64,000 bases of DNA from Sciurus carolinensis (Eukaryota; Chordata; Mammalia; Rodentia; Sciuridae). The notes under the pieces were generated by a model, which saw nothing but the letters and a program-made list of their open reading frames with translations, ran no database searches and was not told the origin of the DNA. The stretch spans positions 5,006,783 to 5,070,782 of the forward strand of contig NW_025920103.1 in NCBI RefSeq assembly GCF_902686445.1, written 5' to 3'. Position numbers and translations under genes: made by a program. This document shows positions 22,902 through 33,096 of this stretch, piece by piece (position 1 is the stretch's first letter; every line of letters starts with the position of its first letter).

Positions 22902-23209
22902 ATATAAGCACATGCCTGTAATCCCAGCAACTTGGGAGTCTGGGGCAGGAGGATCACATGTCCAAGCCAGCCTCAGCAACTTAGAGAGACCCTAAGCAAC
23001 TTAGCAAGACCCTGTCTCAAAATAAAAAATTTAAAAGGGGACTGGATATGTGACTCAGTGGTTAAGTGGCCCCTGGATTCAATACTGATACCAAAATAAA
23101 ATAAATAAAAATAAAAATAAAAAATGAAAAAGGGCTGGGGATATGGCTCAATGTTAAGCACCTGTGGGTTCAGGTTCTGGTACCAAAAAAAAAAAAAAAA
23201 AAAAAAAAA
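22902..23209 (+). repeat. B1-ID-ID triple SINE
   Basis: A B1-like half (cctgtaatcccagcaacttg) and linker are followed by one ID half (ggactggatatgtgactcag) at about 23039-23093, then an AAATA-rich spacer, then a second ID half (gggctggggatatggctcaa) at about 23133-23184 and a 24-A tail. The usual form has only one ID half. Confidence 0.85.
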
Positions 23210-23359
23210 CAATAAAAAATAGAAAGCCCACTAACTCATATGAAGTTGGTCAACTTTAAATCAAAACCTAATAACAATACAAAAAACAGGAAATATTAGG
23301 CCAGTTGTCATTTATGATTATAGATGCCCACTTCCAAGTTTACAAATATAATGATGATT

Positions 23360-23432
23360 CTAATATAATATATAATATTGTATTATATAATAATTTATAA
23401 TAATATATAATATATGATAATATATAATAATG
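23360..23432. repeat. (TA/ATA)n low-complexity tract
   Basis: An irregular run of taata/atata units. Confidence 0.8.
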
Positions 23433-24637
23433 ATTCTAAACAATTACAATGATTTCAGCAATGAAATAAAATAAGGTTTTTAGATGGTTCAATTATAGGA
23501 AATCTCTAAATATAATGCATTATAAAAAAATTTAAAGAGAACCAGCATATGAACATGTCAATAGGAGCTGGAAAGATATTTGATATGGAAATCTGTATAC
23601 AGTAAAAATAGAAGGAAATTTAATATAATAGGCTATTTATCCAAACCAATCAGGATCTATCCTAAATAGCAAAACATCAAAACTATTTCACTAATATCAA
23701 TAACTAGTCAGGGATGCTAGGTCAACAATGTTATATTTAACATTATCTGGGATAGTCAATACATTTCAGTAATATGTGAAAAGTGGCATAAATGTTAGGG
23801 GGAAAGAAGATGAAACTCAAAAGTTAAAAACACTAGAATTATTAAAAGAATTTGGTAAGATAACTGAAGATAAATATTTGAGTAATAACTTTTTTCTCTA
23901 TTCTTTTAATAAGCTTCTAAAAATGGAAATGAGACAGAATATTGCATTTAAATAGGTAGAAAACATCTCCAGTTTATCTCAACTGATAGATTTGACAATA
24001 AAGGCAAAGAATTTAAATGAAGAAAATAATAATATATTATATCAGAACATAAGGCAAGTTCTAAACAAAAGGAAACAAATTAATGTTTGATGAGATTGAT
24101 ATTAAAAAGCATAATTTCTCAAAATGATGTATATACATTTAGTGAAATTCTAATAAATAGTCTAAAAGGATATAAGTATGAGTTGGAAGTGGTAAAATAT
24201 CTTTAAAGGTTATATGAAAAACCATTGGCTAAGGAAACCAAAATAAACAGTGAGGAAGACACAGATATTAGAACATACTGAAAAGTTACTGTTACCAAAT
24301 CATTATAGAACTTAAGAATACAGACAAACATCAATTGAATGGAATAAGAATCCAGAAAGAGATCTCAATGTACATATGAAAAGTAATACATGATAAAAGC
24401 GTGTAGTCCAAATCATTATGGAAAAGATGCATTATTTAATAAATGGTGCTTAAAACTCTATTTAAAAGAAAATAACCTCAGATGTATATTTCATGCCAGA
24501 CACAAACATACATTGCAGGTGAACTTTTTGAAAACTTAAAAATCAATGAAACGAACAAACATCTTGAAAGGAACAATATAGGAAAATATATAATTAATCT
24601 GTAGGTACAAAAGTTTGAAAAGCCAAGTTTTAAATGC

Positions 24638-24650
24638 ATGTGTGTGTGCT

Positions 24651-24681
<31 letters not shown>

Positions 24682-24775
24682 CTATGTATAATGTATATAA
24701 AATATACACCTACATTAATATATACATAATATGTATATATATATATATACACATATAACACACACACACACAATT
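24638..24775. repeat. (GT)n, (TA)n and (CA)n compound microsatellite
   Basis: GT units to about 24680, an AT-rich spacer with TA units near 24732-24750, and CA units to 24772. The GT and CA arms are inverted relative to each other and could pair. Confidence 0.85.
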
Positions 24776-24960
24776 TTAGATACTAGAAATTAAACTCATA
24801 GGACTCACAAAAATTAAGCAAGCACTCTACTATTTAGCTACATCCTTGCCCTTTTTGTTTCTTATTTTGAGACAGGGTCTTGTTAAGTTACCTAGGCTGG
24901 ACTGGCATTTGTGATCCTGCTCTTTCAGTTTCCAAAGTAATTTAGTTCACAGATGTGCAA
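24776..24960 (-). repeat. B1-ID SINE, old and diverged
   Basis: Complement of an ID half (actagaaattaaactcatag, agcaagcactctactattta), then a B1-like half (ttttgagacagggtcttgtt). Poorly preserved. Confidence 0.65.
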
Positions 24961-26004
24961 TAGTTATAAAAGAAAAAAATAGAAATATATGACTCAATTC
25001 ACATTTTAAAGTTTTGTATGAATAAATATGAAAGATATAATCAAAATCAATAAACAGATTCAGAGAAAATATTTATAATATAGAAGGAAGAGAAATATCC
25101 AAAAACTATAATATTGAGATCTTACAAATTGAAGCAGAAAGAGAATAAAAGCAGAAGATATGAACAGACAATTCCTTAGAAAAGAAAATTGAATGTCCAA
25201 TAAATATTTTAAAATATAACCAATTTGCCAGTAGTCAGGGAAATGTAAATTAAAGCAACAAATGAGGTGTCACTTCAAATCTATTTATCAACATATAAAA
25301 GTGATAATGCTTACAGTTGGCAAGAATATGGAAAGGAGATTCTCTCACTGAAGTGGAAACAGGAAGTATTAGGGAGTTCTTGGAAAACAATCTGGCAATA
25401 TCAATTCAAATTATACTTTTTTATAATTATTGACAGAACTGTTCTACATTCTTTATGAGTAAAAGCATCAAAAGGATTTTAGAAAAAAAGTAAATTAGAG
25501 CTCTTCCAGTTGATTTTGAGTGTTACCAGTTACTTTTGGTATTATGTAATGAGAAAAAGCAAGATACCTCATGTGATCAACTTGCCACCACATGGCAATT
25601 GGTTTCCTCAATAAAGGGAAGCTCAGCATATGTCTCTGTAGCTGGCAGGCTGGAAATTCACTGGCAGCAGCCATTGCAGCAACCTTGGTAAGTGGGAGGC
25701 CAGAACATTGAGGCCATTTGATCAAATGTCTATGGCCCAGTCAGTTTGATGCATGAAATGAATTATCACTGGCCCACCCCTTATCAAGCTGGCACCCATC
25801 TTCTTAAACTATATATAACTTCCAAATAAAGAAAATAATGTTGTAATTTTGCCTGATGTAATCATGTAACATGATACAATGATCCTGCATACAAGTGGAA
25901 ACATTAACCCATTTCCCAGAAGAGGTGGCAAAGTCCTTGAGTGATCTTTACTCTTTTCCTTGATATCTCATAACTTAAATGCTATCATATAAAATTAACG
26001 ATAC

Positions 26005-26275
26005 TTACCCAGGCACTGTGGTGCATACCATTCAGGAGGCCTGTGATGGGGGGGTGCAAGTTCGAGTCCAGGCTGGGTAACTTAGCAAGATCTGTATCAA
26101 ATTTTTTTTTTTGCAGTGCTGGGGATCAAACCCAGGGCCCTGTGCTTGCAAGGCAAGCACTCTACCAACTGAGCTATCTCCCCAGCCCTCAAATTTTTAA
26201 AAATAATAAAAAGGTCTGGGGATGTAGCTCAGAGGTAGAACACTCCTGTTCAATTTCCAGTACCACGAAAATAAA
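26005..26275 (+). repeat. B1-ID SINE split by an inverted ID element
   Basis: The outer element is a sense SINE: left half at 26008-26100 (ccaggcactgtggtgcatac) and ID half at 26214-26262 (gtctggggatgtagctcaga). It is interrupted at 26107-26188 by a separate ID in the opposite direction. TCAAATTTTT (26097-26106) is repeated at 26189-26198 as the target-site duplication. Confidence 0.85.
26107..26188 (-). repeat. ID element nested in a SINE
   Basis: Complement of a well-preserved ID-class unit with an A box of the type ctcagttggtagagtgc and a B box ggtttgatcccc, A tail shown as the T run at 26102-26112. The ttgcaaggcaagcactctac block differs from the other IDs here and marks a distinct subfamily. 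Confidence 0.88.
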
Positions 26276-26879
26276 TTAACTACTTAATTCCTTAACAACA
26301 CTTAAATAATATGATATAAAGTCAATAAATCTTATGTTATACCATAAAAGACTAAGAGAAGAAACAAAGATATTTGCATATATATTCATAAAAAATAAGA
26401 CAGAAATATTAATGAAAATTACAGTCCCTCTTCTTTTATAGCTAGTCAGATGGTCATAGTTATGTCATGGCTCTACTTCAGGATAGTTTGTGTTTTTCCC
26501 ATAGGAAATTGCTATAAGCTCCATGCTGAACAAATTTAAATTAAATTCAAGCTTTTTACATATTTTCCTCAAAACTCAGGTATGATTAGGAATGGAGAAC
26601 AATCTGAATGATATTCAGTTCTGAAAAATCACTCCATTTAACATTGATTTATCATCCTTGACCCACCTACAAGATTCAAAGCCCTCATGCAAATGGAGTG
26701 TTGACAAGCAAGTCCCTCCAGTCCTACAAATACACTTGAATCTGGAACACTGTTTGGGCTCCAGATGGGTCCCTGCTCTAACATAATCTCTGATTAGAGT
26801 GTTTCCAGATGTTATCAGTCCACAGGCATAAAATGAGGACATGGTAACTGAAAACTCAAAATCATAATGTTTTGAGATT

Positions 26880-27380
26880 GTACCACTTTAATGGTTTGAA
26901 TCTCAGCAGCTCATAAAATGTAGCCTTTAATTATACTTTGGGAGTCTCCAAAAGAGATGATTCCCAAGATCAGGTGGCCATAATACCCAAATCCAGGGGA
27001 CAGGACTTACATTGAGTTCTAGATGAATGTCACTCCCACAACTTAGTGTCACACTGAATAAAACATAGATGGTGGATGATGATGGAATGGTGTAACATTG
27101 GCAGTATGCCTTGCAGATGTTTAAAAACTAGTTACACCATGTTATCTTCTTCAGTTGACCTAGGCCATTTTCCACTGCCCTTACACTGCCTGAAAGAGAA
27201 TCACTGATGTTAATGTGAGGGAATGTTTCACAGGCTTCCCACTACTTATACCATGGTTGCAGCTCCCTAGTACTCCCAGAACCATTGTATGCATATTGCC
27301 AGAATGGGAGAGAAAGACGTGATTCCAATATCCATGACACTTTCTTTCCAGATTCTCAAGCCCACATCTCACAATGTCTT
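26880..27380. other. Possible old LTR remnant
   Basis: Starts with a 'ttaatggtttgaatctcagc' block like the start of a MaLR-type LTR, but the following sequence does not let me confirm a family. Confidence 0.2.
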
Positions 27381-28170
27381 TTACCAAAGTGTCTAGTTAG
27401 CATCTCCTCTCCATTCATTCTTTATCTCCTGCCAGCATCTCTCAATACTCTTTTTCTCTACCAACCAACTGCTTTGGTATACTCTGTGTCAATATCTAAG
27501 GCACCACATGCATTCTCTAACTTCCTCAAAAAAACAAAGAGACATATCTTTAAATCAAAACACTTAAGATCTGTGGTTGCTGTAATGGTAATTTTATTTT
27601 TTGAGGAAAATAAGAAGAAATTGCAAGTTTGCTTATTATCTAGACCAACTCTAGATCTATAACTTCATAACTTTTAATTTCTAAAAGTCTTTAGTTTGGC
27701 AAGCATATTTCATATTTCCAAAACAATTTTCTTAGGACCAATTCTTCCACAGAGTAATTTAGTAAATCACATCTAAAGATGTACAATTACCTGGATGCTG
27801 AAAATGTGACAATGAAGTAATTCTTCAGGGACGCAAAAGAGAAAAATGTGCTGTACACCTCCTATAATTTCATTTCCAACCTACAGTGAATTCAAGCTAC
27901 AAGGACAAGTATCTTAAGGAAAATTACAATGACCTTGAATTGTCTCAGTTTCCCATTATCAAAATAATTTTAATACTGTTCATTGTTCATAAATACTTTA
28001 TAACAGGCATGTTAATTCCAAGAAAGGAATAAATAGGTATCTGCAGACTTAGTACAAATAAGCTAGTTAAGAAGATGGATGATGTGCACCTTGGATATTT
28101 CAATACTTAGCCATGTCAATTCTGGAAGCAAAAGGTTTCTACATTTCTTTTTTTGTACGCATTTTAACTT
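27381..28170. other. AT-rich DNA without recognisable feature
   Basis: An open frame of 125 codons (27285-27662, +) crosses the start of this stretch but shows no motif and starts inside unassigned DNA; I treat it as chance. Confidence 0.35.
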
Positions 28171-28174
28171 TAAC

Positions 28175-28565
28175 TTGTTTTTTAATTTTTTTTATTTGTT
28201 CTTATTAGTTATACATAATCTTAGAATGTAATTTGACATATTATACATATATGGAGTGTAATTTCTCATTCTTCTGGTTGTACATTATGTGGAATTACAT
28301 TGGTCATGTAATCATATGTGCACATAGCAGAGTAATGTCTGATTGATACTACTATCTTTCAAATTCCCATTCCCCTTTCCTTCCACTCATTCCCCTTTGT
28401 TTAACCAAAGTACTTATATTCTTCCCTACTCTCCCCTTATTGCTAGCATTTGTATATCAGAGAAAACACTCAGCCTTTGGTGTTTTGGGATTGGCTTATT
28501 TCACTTAGCATCATATTCTCCTGTTCCATCCATTTACCAGAAAATATCATAATTTTATTCTTCTT

Positions 28566-28615
<50 letters not shown>

Positions 28616-28652
28616 ACATTTTCTTTATCCATTCATTTGTTTAAGGGCTAAC
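28175..28652 (-). repeat. 5'-truncated L1 3' end
   Basis: Complement of a squirrel-type L1 3'UTR and the last ORF2 codons: tattagttatacataatctt, ggattggcttatttcactta, and 'accacattttctttatccattc' after a TA microsatellite. Broken off at about 28652. Confidence 0.85.
28568..28613. repeat. (TA)n microsatellite
   Basis: About 22 TA units, grown from the short TATATATA normally found at this point in the complement of the L1 ORF2 end. Confidence 0.95.
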
Positions 28653-28654
28653 TT

Positions 28655-29768
28655 GTTTAATTTTAGCTAAAGATCCCTATAAGTACTGTTCGGTTTAGGG
28701 CTGGGGGTTTCAACCTTGATCCATACATTTAAAAACATCTAAAGGTAAAGTAATATAATAAAGCTGATGCTTCCATTTATCAATATCCTTTGACCCAGCA
28801 TCAGTAAAATTAAATTTCTGGTTGGGTCCTGTCTGGATGCCTGCATCACTACAGCCCTGTTACTGCCAAAGATCTTCTGCTCCTAACTTTTAAATGGTAG
28901 TTTTAGCCAAATATTCTCTTCAGCACTTAAAAAAGCACTGGATCTAGTCTCGTCTGGGATAATACAGATGAGATTTTATGCACTTACAGTATGCTTGAGA
29001 TGTATTAAGTAACATGAAATTAAAAATGGTAGAATATTCATTCCTTTGATTAAAATAACAGAGTTTCTGGCTCCTGTTAATTTCTAACTTCTTTTGCTAT
29101 CTTAGCAACTAATAACCTTTTATAGAGAGTGAATCATTGTCCTTTACAAAATCTGGCAGGATATGTTTACATTCATACAAGAGAAGTTCTTATATGAATA
29201 GTATAGCCTACAAAACCACACTAATTTTAATAGTATTAGAGCAATGTGTGTATGTGTTGTGTGTATAGAGAGAGTGTGTGTATTTGTGTGTGTGTGTATT
29301 TATACATACATATAACAAAGAATCTTAATAATTAAGATATTCACTCTCCAAAGTCATTATGTTATTTTAATATATAAAATACATAAACTGTGGTTGACAA
29401 ATAAATCAGCAATCTAAAACAGATATGTTAATAAAAATGTTTAATTATATTTGGCTTAAATTATCTAATACTAACTAGTTATTAAAATAAAAGTGAAGGG
29501 AAATGATCATGGCAGATGCTGAAACCAGAACTTCAGAACAAGAGCAAGACATGCATAAATATGTATCAAAGTAATGTGAAAAAGTTTTAGAAGGAACAAA
29601 TCCATATTTTCCTTCATTAGAAAACATTCAATGGAGAAAAGATGTGAAGATGAAGAGATTGACATTTATAATCTATTGTCAAGAAACTGGACGTAGCTGA
29701 ATTCAGTTACTAAAAATGACTGTGGGGATTAATCCTAAGATTTTTGTTATTATCTGAAACTGATATTA
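28655..29768. other. AT-rich DNA, GT-rich patch, no gene seen
   Basis: Holds a short GT-rich patch at 29246-29300. No gene or nameable repeat. Confidence 0.35.
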
Positions 29769-29782
29769 AAACAAGAAATTAG

Positions 29783-31288
29783 GGTTTCGAGATGGCGGAC
29801 TAGAGGGCGGCTGCATTTCATGTTGCTTCAGGATGCAGGATTCAAAAGAGGAGATAGTGAGAGACTTGGGACCAACTCAAAGCTGCCGGGTGAGTCTCTC
29901 CCGTTGGGGAGGTGTCCCGGATGGGGCGGTAGGCCCGGAATGCAGGGAACTTTGTGCAGTAGAGTTGCCCGGCCAGACGCCCCTCCCCCCACTGGAGCGG
30001 TAACTCGGACAACTGGGAACATCGTAGAGGTGGCTGCTCAGCACAGCGCTTGGACTCGGAGCAACCACTGGGGCTCCAGGCGGCGGCCTAGAGGAGGAGC
30101 TGTGTGGTGAGCTGTTTGGAGTCAGAGTGACCACTTCTGAACACCGGGGGGCTGCCCGGAGGAAGAGGAGGAACGTGGCGGGTTGCTTGGTCTAGGAGTG
30201 ACTGCATCAGAGCTACAGGCGGTTGCCAGAGGAGGAGGCGAGTGGTGAATTCTTTGGACTCAATGCAACCACTCCTGAACACCGGTGGCCTGCCTGGAGG
30301 AAGAGTGTGGTGGGTCGCTTGGTCTCCAAGTGACCACTCCTGAACACCCAGGGGGGCTACCCCGAGGAGGAGGAGGAGCAGTGTGGGTCACTTGGACTTG
30401 GAGTGACTGCCTAGGGCTACGGGCAGTTGACGGGAGGAGGAGACGCAAAGTGAGTTGCTTGGACTCCTAGTGACTGCGTCGGAACACCGGGCGGCTGTCC
30501 AGAGGAAGAGGTGTGTGGTGGGTCTCTGGGTCTCAGAGTTATTGTATGGGGCTCCAGATGGCGGCTCAGAGGAGGGGCCGCATAGCCAGGTGATTAGGTG
30601 CAGAGAAGGGTCCCAGGACCTAGGCGGCTTCTTGGTGGAAAAGCCGCACAGAGACACGCTTAGGGCGGAGCGAAGTTTCCAGGACTGCGGGCAGATTCTC
30701 TGAGGAGAGGCAGCCTAAGGAGACTCGTCTGGGAAGGGTGAGGATCCCAGGCCCAGGAGGTAGGTCTGGGCCCCTGGGAACATTGCAGAGGAAGGCAGCC
30801 CAGCCCAGGCGGTAGTTGTAGATTGAGGGGAACCTCTAGGAGGGGAACTGACCAGCGAGACCTCCCCACTGGGTGAGTCTTCCCTGCCGGGTGAGGTTTT
30901 CCCACAAGGACGTAAAACCAGAGACACAGGCACAAACAGGCCTTGCCTCAGCCCACAGTCTAGTTCCCCTTTGGATGACCATTGGTCAACAAGTGGAGGC
31001 ACCTCTGCCCACTATAAGGGAATATACCCCACCTGAGGGTCACCACCCCTAGAGAGGCAACTTCCTTGTGGAGCACTGCATTCTCAACTTCCTCCAAGAC
31101 TTCAGGTTACTGAAGGATAAGAGAGGATATACTAGCAATCTTCAGGGACATTATAAGTTAATAGAAGAAATCTCCAATATCTTAATGATCCACTGATTCC
31201 TGAACAATATGAGAAAACAAGGGAAGAAAATGAAACAAACAAATCTAGATGTTACATCAATAAAATCCAATGACAGCATGGCAGAAAA
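29783..31288 (+). promoter_or_regulatory. L1 5'UTR / internal promoter
   Basis: About 1.5 kb of GC-rich sequence in an AT-rich neighbourhood, as expected for an L1 internal promoter. It starts with a YY1-like box, contains the short-unit array at 30048-30600 and then a non-repetitive G-rich part. A four-codon upstream frame (ATG at 31278, stop at 31290-31292) overlaps the ORF1 start. Open frames seen on both strands here are by-products of the GC-rich repeats. Confidence 0.8.
30048..30600 (+). repeat. Array of about eight ~67-bp units in the L1 5'UTR
   Basis: Unit starts (a gcttggactc-like block followed by gtgac or caacc) fall at 30048, 30114, 30185, 30252, 30317, 30390, 30457, 30524 and about 30592, giving unit lengths of 65-73 bp. 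Each unit has a 'cttgg', a 'gtgac(c/t)', often gaacaccgg, and a gaggaggag-rich end. Units are diverged, and alternate types (gaacaccgg and gctccagg/gctacagg) suggest a higher-order pattern. Confidence 0.8.
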
Positions 31289-32245
31289 ATGACAGAAAGG
31301 GAGTTCAGAATGTACATAATTAAAATGATCAGGGAAGCAAATGATGAGATGAAAGAGCAAATGCAGGCATTGAATGACGAGATGAAAGAGCAAATGCAGG
31401 CATTGAATGATTGCACTAATCGACAGTTAAAAGAGGAAATACAGGAAGCAAAAGATCATTTCAATAAAGAGTTAGAGATATTGAAAACAAACGAAACAGA
31501 AATCCTTGAAATGAAGGAAACAATAAACCAAATTAAGAACTCCATAGAAAGCATAACCAATAGGATAGAACACCTGGAAGACAGAACTTCAGATATTGAA
31601 GACAAAATATTTAACCTTGAAAACAAAGTTGAACAAACAGAGAAGATGGTGAGAAATCATGAACAGAATCTGCAAGAACTATGGGATATCATGAAAAGGC
31701 CAAATTTGAGAATTATTGGGATTGAGGAAGGCTTAGAGAAACAAACCAAAGGAATGAACAATCTATTCAATGAAATAATATCAGAAAATTTCCCACATCT
31801 GAAGAATGAAATGGAAAATCAAGTTCAAGAGGCTTATAGGACTCCAAATACACAAAATTACAACAGACCCACACCAAGGCACATTATAATGAAAATAACT
31901 AACATACAAAATAAAGACAGAATTTTAAAGGCTGTGAGAGAAAAGAACCAAATTACATTCAGGGAGAAACCAATACGGATATCAGCAGATTTTTCAATCC
32001 ACACCCTAAAAGCTAGAAGGGCCTGGAACAACATTTTTCAAGCTCTGAAAGAAAATGGATGCCAACCAAGAATCTTGTACCCAGCAAAACTTACCTTCAA
32101 ATTTGACAATGAAATAAAATCATTCCATGATACACAAAAGGTAAAAGAATTTACAAAAAGAAAGCCAGCATTACTGAACATTCTCAGCAAAATATTCCAT
32201 GAGGAAGAGATAAAAAAAAAAGCAAATCAGCCAAGGGAGGAATGA
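31289..32245 (+). CDS. L1 ORF1 protein (RNA-binding chaperone)
   Basis: A 318-residue open frame with ATG start and no internal stop. Known role of the family: a trimeric RNA-binding and nucleic-acid chaperone protein that coats L1 RNA in the cytoplasm. Residues about 10-115 are a heptad-rich coiled coil (E/K-rich, from MIREANDEMKEQ to the NKVEQTEKM region); about 125-220 fit the RRM domain (start NLRIIGIEEG, including the RTPNTQNYNRPTPRHIIMK stretch); about 225-300 fit the C-terminal domain (KPIRISADFS, then the CQPRILYPAKLTF region). The coiled coil contains an 11-residue direct repeat (NDEMKEQMQAL twice). Length is slightly under human (338) and mouse (about 357-371) forms. The frame is whole, so it may still be translatable if transcribed; whether this happens is unknown. 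Confidence 0.9.
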   Translation: MTEREFRMYIIKMIREANDEMKEQMQALNDEMKEQMQALNDCTNRQLKEEIQEAKDHFNKELEILKTNETEILEMKETINQIKNSIESITNRIEHLEDRTSDIEDKIFNLENKVEQTEKMVRNHEQNLQELWDIMKRPNLRIIGIEEGLEKQTKGMNNLFNEIISENFPHLKNEMENQVQEAYRTPNTQNYNRPTPRHIIMKITNIQNKDRILKAVREKNQITFREKPIRISADFSIHTLKARRAWNNIFQALKENGCQPRILYPAKLTFKFDNEIKSFHDTQKVKEFTKRKPALLNILSKIFHEEEIKKKANQPREE

Positions 32246-32316
32246 TCCTAAAGGAACTATCAAATAAAGGAGGAACCAAGTTGTGTCAAAAAAAATAAAT
32301 AAATAAAATTTAAAAA
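32246..32316 (+). other. L1 inter-ORF spacer
   Basis: 71 bp between the ORF1 stop and the ORF2 ATG, ending in an A-rich run with an aaataaataaat stretch. Spacers of this kind are usual in L1. Confidence 0.8.
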
Positions 32317-33096
32317 ATGAACCAAATGCCCAGGAATACAAATCATATCTCAATAATAACCTTGAATGTTAACGGCCTGAATTCATCAATCAAAAGACAT
32401 AGACTGGCAGATTGGATTAAAAAGAAAGATCCAACAATATGTTGCATGTTAGAGACTCACCTCATAGAAAGAGATACCCATAGACTAAAGGGTAAAGGAT
32501 GGGGAAAAACATACCATATACATGGACTCAGTAAAAAAGCTGGAGTATCCATCCTCATTTCAGATAATGTGGACTTCAAGCCAAAGTTAGTCAGAAGGGA
32601 TAAAGAAGGACATTTCATACTGCTTAAGGGAAGCATAAACCAGCAAGATATAACAATCATGAACATCTATGCCCCAAACAGTGACACATCCATGTATGCC
32701 AAACAAATCCTTCTCAATTTTAGAAACCAAATAGAACATAACACAATAATACTAGGTGATTTTAACACGCCTCTCTCACCACTGGACAGATCTTCCAAAC
32801 AAAAATTGAACAAAGAAATCATAGATCTCAATAACACAATCAATAATTTAGACTTAACAGACATTTATAGAATATACTATCCAACCAAGAGCGAATACAC
32901 TTTCTTCTCAGCAGCACATGGATCCTTCTCTAAAATAGACCATATATTATGCCACAAAGCTAATGTCAGCAAATACAAGAAGATAGAGACACTACCTTGT
33001 ATTCTATCAGATCATAATGGATTGAAGTTAGAAATAAATGAAAGAGTAAAAAACAGAAACTACTCCAACACCTGGAGATTAAACAATATGCTATGA
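32317..33096 (+). pseudogene. L1 ORF2, endonuclease part (ends at premature TGA)
   Basis: A 259-residue open frame covering the whole apurinic-type endonuclease domain. Catalytic landmarks are present in order: NVNGLN near residues 17-22, the Glu of LETHL near 46, NIYAPN, LGDFNTP near 147-153, KIDHIL, and the final SDHNGL near 231-236. In the family this domain nicks target DNA at T-rich sites to prime reverse transcription. The frame ends at TGA 33094-33096, just after the domain, where full-length ORF2 would go on to the reverse transcriptase. A truncated endonuclease-only product could be made from this locus in principle. Confidence 0.85.

Larger units (their letters stand above)
22530..25480 (+). 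repeat. Ancient L1 relic with later insertions
   Basis: A-rich sense DNA that retains scattered L1 ORF2 phrases: a tgcattatttaataaatggt block near 24430, 'gcttacagttggcaagaatatgg' type sequence near 25310 and an 'acaatctggcaatatcaattc' type block near 25390. It is interrupted by a SINE at 22.9-23.2 kb, AT-rich tracts, a GT/TA/CA tract and a SINE fragment at 24.8 kb. It is older than the other L1s here. Confidence 0.5.

Noticed and set aside
29820..31002. Many overlapping open frames of 60-103 codons on both strands
   Set aside because: By-products of the GC-rich repetitive L1 5'UTR; none has start context or domain.
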